From SXVE01 sp036388895 (GTDB lineage: Bacteria > Acidobacteriota > Blastocatellia > Pyrinomonadales > Pyrinomonadaceae), in NCBI GenBank assembly GCA_036388895.1, contig DASVQY010000030.1:22229-86228 (forward strand): a DNA stretch of 64,000 bases, in the 5' to 3' direction. The translations under genes and the position numbers were made by a program. Shown one piece after another: positions 61,742 to 64,000 of this stretch; the first letter of the stretch is position 1; each line of letters starts with the position of its first letter. The notes beneath the pieces are model-generated. The model was not told the origin of the DNA. It was given only the letters and a program-made list of their open reading frames with translations, and did not search any database.

Positions 61742-61877
61742 AAAAAATCTTCAAAAGCCGAAAAACTTGATTCGTTTGGGTTCTGGAAAACAAATCACAC
61801 AAATTCTTAAAACAGTCCGTATAAAAGTCATATAAAAATAAAGATTGGCGTGAAAGCTAAAAGGAGTAGAAAAGATA

Positions 61878-62939
61878 ATGCTGTTCGGTAAAAAGAAAAG
61901 CGTTGCCGGTTTGGATGTCGGTTCGAGCTCGGTCAAGATGGTCGAACTCGACGGTAAGTTGAACAGTCTGAATTTAGTCAGCCTGGGATTTGAAAATTTG
62001 CCCGACAATACAATCGTTGACGGGCAGATAATGGAATTAAATATCGTTTCCGAAGTCATTCAAAGCGTCTGCAAAAATCATCAAATCACGGCTAATCAAG
62101 TAGTGACGGGCGTTAGCGGTCATTCGGTCATTATCAAAAACATCGTTTTGCCGCCGATGAGCCGCGAAGAACTCGAAGAATCCATTGACTGGCACGCCGA
62201 AGAACACATTCCGTACGATTTAGCCGACGTGACGCTCGATTACCAGGTAACACAGGAAAATCACGACGCGACGCAGGTTTTAATCGCCGCTTGCAAGCGC
62301 GAGCGAATTGACAATATGAAGCAGGCGATTCAGCTTGCCGGAAAGCAGCCGGTCGTCATTGACGTTGACACGTTCGCGTTGCAGAACTGCTACGAAATCA
62401 ATTACCAGCCTGACGAATCACAAGTCGTTACTCTCCTCAATATCGGCGCTTCGACGATGAACGTCAATATCGTCAAAGGAACGCGTTCTTTATTTACGCG
62501 TGATATTACGGTCGGCGGAAGTCAATTCACCGATGTATTGCAGCGCAGTCTGGGTTTGAGCTTTCAACAGGCGGAAGCGGTTAAGCGCGGCGTAGCCGAT
62601 GCTCGCGACGGAATCGAGGAAAAAGCGATTGAACCTTTGATAAACAACGTAACGGATGTTGTTGCGATGGAAATTCAAAAAACCTTCGACTTTTACCGCG
62701 CCACGACCGAAGACAACGAAATGATCGTTCAGAAAATTTTAATTTCCGGCGGCGGTTCAAAATTGAGCGGTTTGGCGGAAGACCTTTCGGCAAAACTCGA
62801 ACTGCCCGTCGAAATTTTAGATCCGTTTCGCAACATAAAAGTTGACACTCGCAAATTTGACCCTGATTACCTGAGTGAAATTATGCCGGAAATGGCGGTC
62901 GCCGTCGGTTTGGCAGTAAGGGGAGCAGAATTAAGATGA
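61878..62939 (+). CDS. pilM: Type IV pilus assembly protein PilM
   Basis: 353 residues of the actin-like FtsA/PilM family. 'SVAGLDVGSSSVKMVELDG' is the nucleotide-binding start, 'ESIDWHAEEHIPYDLADVTLDYQV' the PilM-type second region, and 'VTLLNIGASTMNVNIVKGTRSLF' and 'ILISGGGSKLSGLAEDLS' are phosphate and adenosine motifs. It forms the cytoplasmic ring that binds the PilN N-terminus. AGGAG is its SD. Its end overlaps the pilN start by four bases (ATGA). Confidence 0.92.
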   Translation: MLFGKKKSVAGLDVGSSSVKMVELDGKLNSLNLVSLGFENLPDNTIVDGQIMELNIVSEVIQSVCKNHQITANQVVTGVSGHSVIIKNIVLPPMSREELEESIDWHAEEHIPYDLADVTLDYQVTQENHDATQVLIAACKRERIDNMKQAIQLAGKQPVVIDVDTFALQNCYEINYQPDESQVVTLLNIGASTMNVNIVKGTRSLFTRDITVGGSQFTDVLQRSLGLSFQQAEAVKRGVADARDGIEEKAIEPLINNVTDVVAMEIQKTFDFYRATTEDNEMIVQKILISGGGSKLSGLAEDLSAKLELPVEILDPFRNIKVDTRKFDPDYLSEIMPEMAVAVGLAVRGAELR

Positions 62940-63673
62940 TTAAGATAAACCTTTTACATTCCGTTACAGAAAGACACACCGGCGCTACGGCGGCTGTCGA
63001 ACGCAAAATTTCCAGCCCTGTATCGCGTCTTTTGCTGATGACTGTTTCGGTTGCGTTTCTATTGATGGCTGTCGTCGGCTGGGACATCATCAGCACGCAA
63101 ATGGCGAAAGCCGAAGCCGAACGCCAGCTCGAAGAACAAAAGCAAATCGCCGCCCAGCTCGAAGCCGTTTTGAAAGAGCAGAAGGAACTCGAAGCCAAAA
63201 TTCAAAACATAGACCTGCGCATCGAAGCGATCAAGAAACTTCGCGCTTCGCAAGCCGGTCCGGCGGCGGTTCTCGAAGCGGTCAACGAACGAATTCGGAT
63301 GACTCCCGGACTTTACCTGGAATCGGTCGAGCAGGCGGGCGAACAAGTTACCATCAAAGGAAATTCGCCCGACGAAACAGCCGTCACGCAATTCGGTCGC
63401 AGCCTCGAATTTTCGGGCGGGCTTTTCTCGAATCTGAACATCGAAACGCAGAGAAAAGAAGTGCAGAGCCAGCAGGTTTCCGCGCCCGCAGCCGGACAAG
63501 AAGCGCCGAAGTTGGAAATCGTAAACTTCACGATCCGAACGGCTTACACGCCGTCGAAAGCCGGCGCTCCGAAAGATTCCAACCCAACGACAGCAGCAAA
63601 CACGCCGCCGAGCGGCAATCAATCGTCAGCTCAACCCGGCAGCCCCGCACCGCCGCAGGTGGCAAAAAATTAA
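62936..63673 (+). CDS. pilN: Type IV pilus assembly protein PilN
   Basis: 245 residues. The start 'MIKINLLHSV' is the motif by which PilN contacts PilM; a membrane segment follows (about 31-50), then a coiled coil ('EAERQLEEQKQIAAQLEAVLKEQ' in outline) and the periplasmic ferredoxin-like fold ('LYLESVEQAGEQVTIKGNSPDETAVTQFGRSLE'). The tail is Pro/Ser/Ala-rich. It is translationally joined to pilM. Confidence 0.9.
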   Translation: MIKINLLHSVTERHTGATAAVERKISSPVSRLLLMTVSVAFLLMAVVGWDIISTQMAKAEAERQLEEQKQIAAQLEAVLKEQKELEAKIQNIDLRIEAIKKLRASQAGPAAVLEAVNERIRMTPGLYLESVEQAGEQVTIKGNSPDETAVTQFGRSLEFSGGLFSNLNIETQRKEVQSQQVSAPAAGQEAPKLEIVNFTIRTAYTPSKAGAPKDSNPTTAANTPPSGNQSSAQPGSPAPPQVAKN

Positions 63674-63730
63674 CAATCACTTTCCTTGAAAACGAATCGG
63701 TTGATTTAAAAATAAAGAAGGTAACCAGAA

Positions 63731-64000
63731 ATGATAGAGAAATTCAAAAGTCTACAATGGCAGATGCAGCTTTTTGTTTTAGTCGGTATCGCTGCAATGG
63801 TTTACGGATGCGTTTATTACTTCGTAACCAGCACGACGCGCGCCGAGATCACCGCGCTTAACGAGCAGGTTTCGCAACTGCAGGCGAAAAACGAAGCCGC
63901 CCGCGTCGCCACACAGCGCATCAACGAGTTTCGCGCACTTTACGCCAGCAAAACCGAGGAATACGAAGAATTGAAAGTCCTTCTGCCGGAAGAACGCGAA
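63731..64000 (+). CDS. pilO: Type IV pilus assembly protein PilO, N-terminal part
   Basis: The ATG at 63731 opens MIEKFKSLQWQMQLFVLVGIAAMVYG, a short cytoplasmic stretch and membrane anchor, followed by a coiled coil ('EITALNEQVSQLQAKNEAAR'). The frame runs off the window with 90 residues. Position after pilM and pilN, layout and length to this point fit PilO. A GAAGG site precedes the ATG. Confidence 0.85.
   Translation, partial: MIEKFKSLQWQMQLFVLVGIAAMVYGCVYYFVTSTTRAEITALNEQVSQLQAKNEAARVATQRINEFRALYASKTEEYEELKVLLPEERE

Larger units (their letters stand above)
61385..61877 (+). other. 493-base spacer with promoter and candidate structured RNA before pilM
   Basis: No protein gene is seen. 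It contains the TTGACA promoter (61522-61550) and a paired region (61587-61741) before the AGGAG site of pilM. The rest is AT-rich. Confidence 0.6.

Noticed and set aside
61522..61877. Known c-di-GMP riboswitch in the pilM leader
   Set aside because: The conserved core text of that riboswitch class is not present, so only an unnamed structured leader is proposed.
1..64000. tRNA, rRNA, CRISPR array or prophage
   Set aside because: No T-loop plus anticodon-stem pattern, no spaced direct repeats and no phage or integrase gene were found by reading.

Overview
The window looks like a chromosomal piece of an Acidobacteriota genome, most likely class Blastocatellia (Pyrinomonas-like). The evidence is three VWA proteins of the acidobacterial type, a 1297-residue Oar-like TonB-dependent receptor with an N-terminal carboxypeptidase-regulatory-like domain, a two-lipoyl-domain E2 protein, and moderate GC with AT-rich intergenic spacers. 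This placement is an inference from gene content; no rRNA or tRNA gene was found in the window.

Layout. 1-11700: the end of a family 9 glycosyltransferase, a DUF3108 protein, a glycogen-branching pair (DUF4912 + GH57), an inositol-3-phosphate synthase, a single-module ClpB-like AAA+ ATPase, two HAD phosphatases, a MITE-like element and a protein with 29-residue repeats. 11800-19200: endonuclease III, a trans-sulfuration PLP enzyme, a decayed ArsI/CadI gene opposite an intact arsR, TlyA, a CtaA/COX15-like protein, a DUF374 acyltransferase and a receiver-ATPase hybrid. 19400-34000: 2-oxoacid dehydrogenase parts (E2, E1 beta, E1 alpha, E3) spread among OmpA, VWA, NAD synthetase, SerA and small membrane proteins. 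34100-46300: two rhodaneses, a methyltransferase, a Yip1/TPR membrane protein, fumarase, a frameshifted secreted protein, cystathionine beta-synthase, an S41 protease, a LolA-like protein and a radical SAM enzyme resembling tetraether/membrane-spanning lipid synthases. 46400-64000: a phosphoglucose isomerase, the large TonB receptor, two more VWA proteins, a second inositol-3-phosphate synthase, a kinase/acyl-CoA dehydrogenase pair with an acetyltransferase and a hydrolase, and the start of a type IV pilus operon (pilM, pilN, pilO).

How the genes work together. E1 alpha, E1 beta, E2 and E3 would make a full 2-oxoacid dehydrogenase complex, although they lie in separate transcription units. 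The CBS-type synthase and the gamma-family PLP enzyme would give reverse trans-sulfuration. GH57 and DUF4912 point to glycogen. The Tes-like radical SAM enzyme, the two inositol-phosphate synthases and the DUF374 acyltransferase all point to unusual membrane lipids, but they are not one operon.

The most unusual signals are the Tes/Mss-like radical SAM enzyme; the broken arsI opposite an intact arsR; an ompA leader with a sigma-54-like site, an early terminator and a competing long stem; a candidate structured leader in front of pilM; a 266-bp element with inverted ends; and several long imperfect palindromes between genes. No CRISPR array, prophage, complete insertion sequence or defence island was seen.
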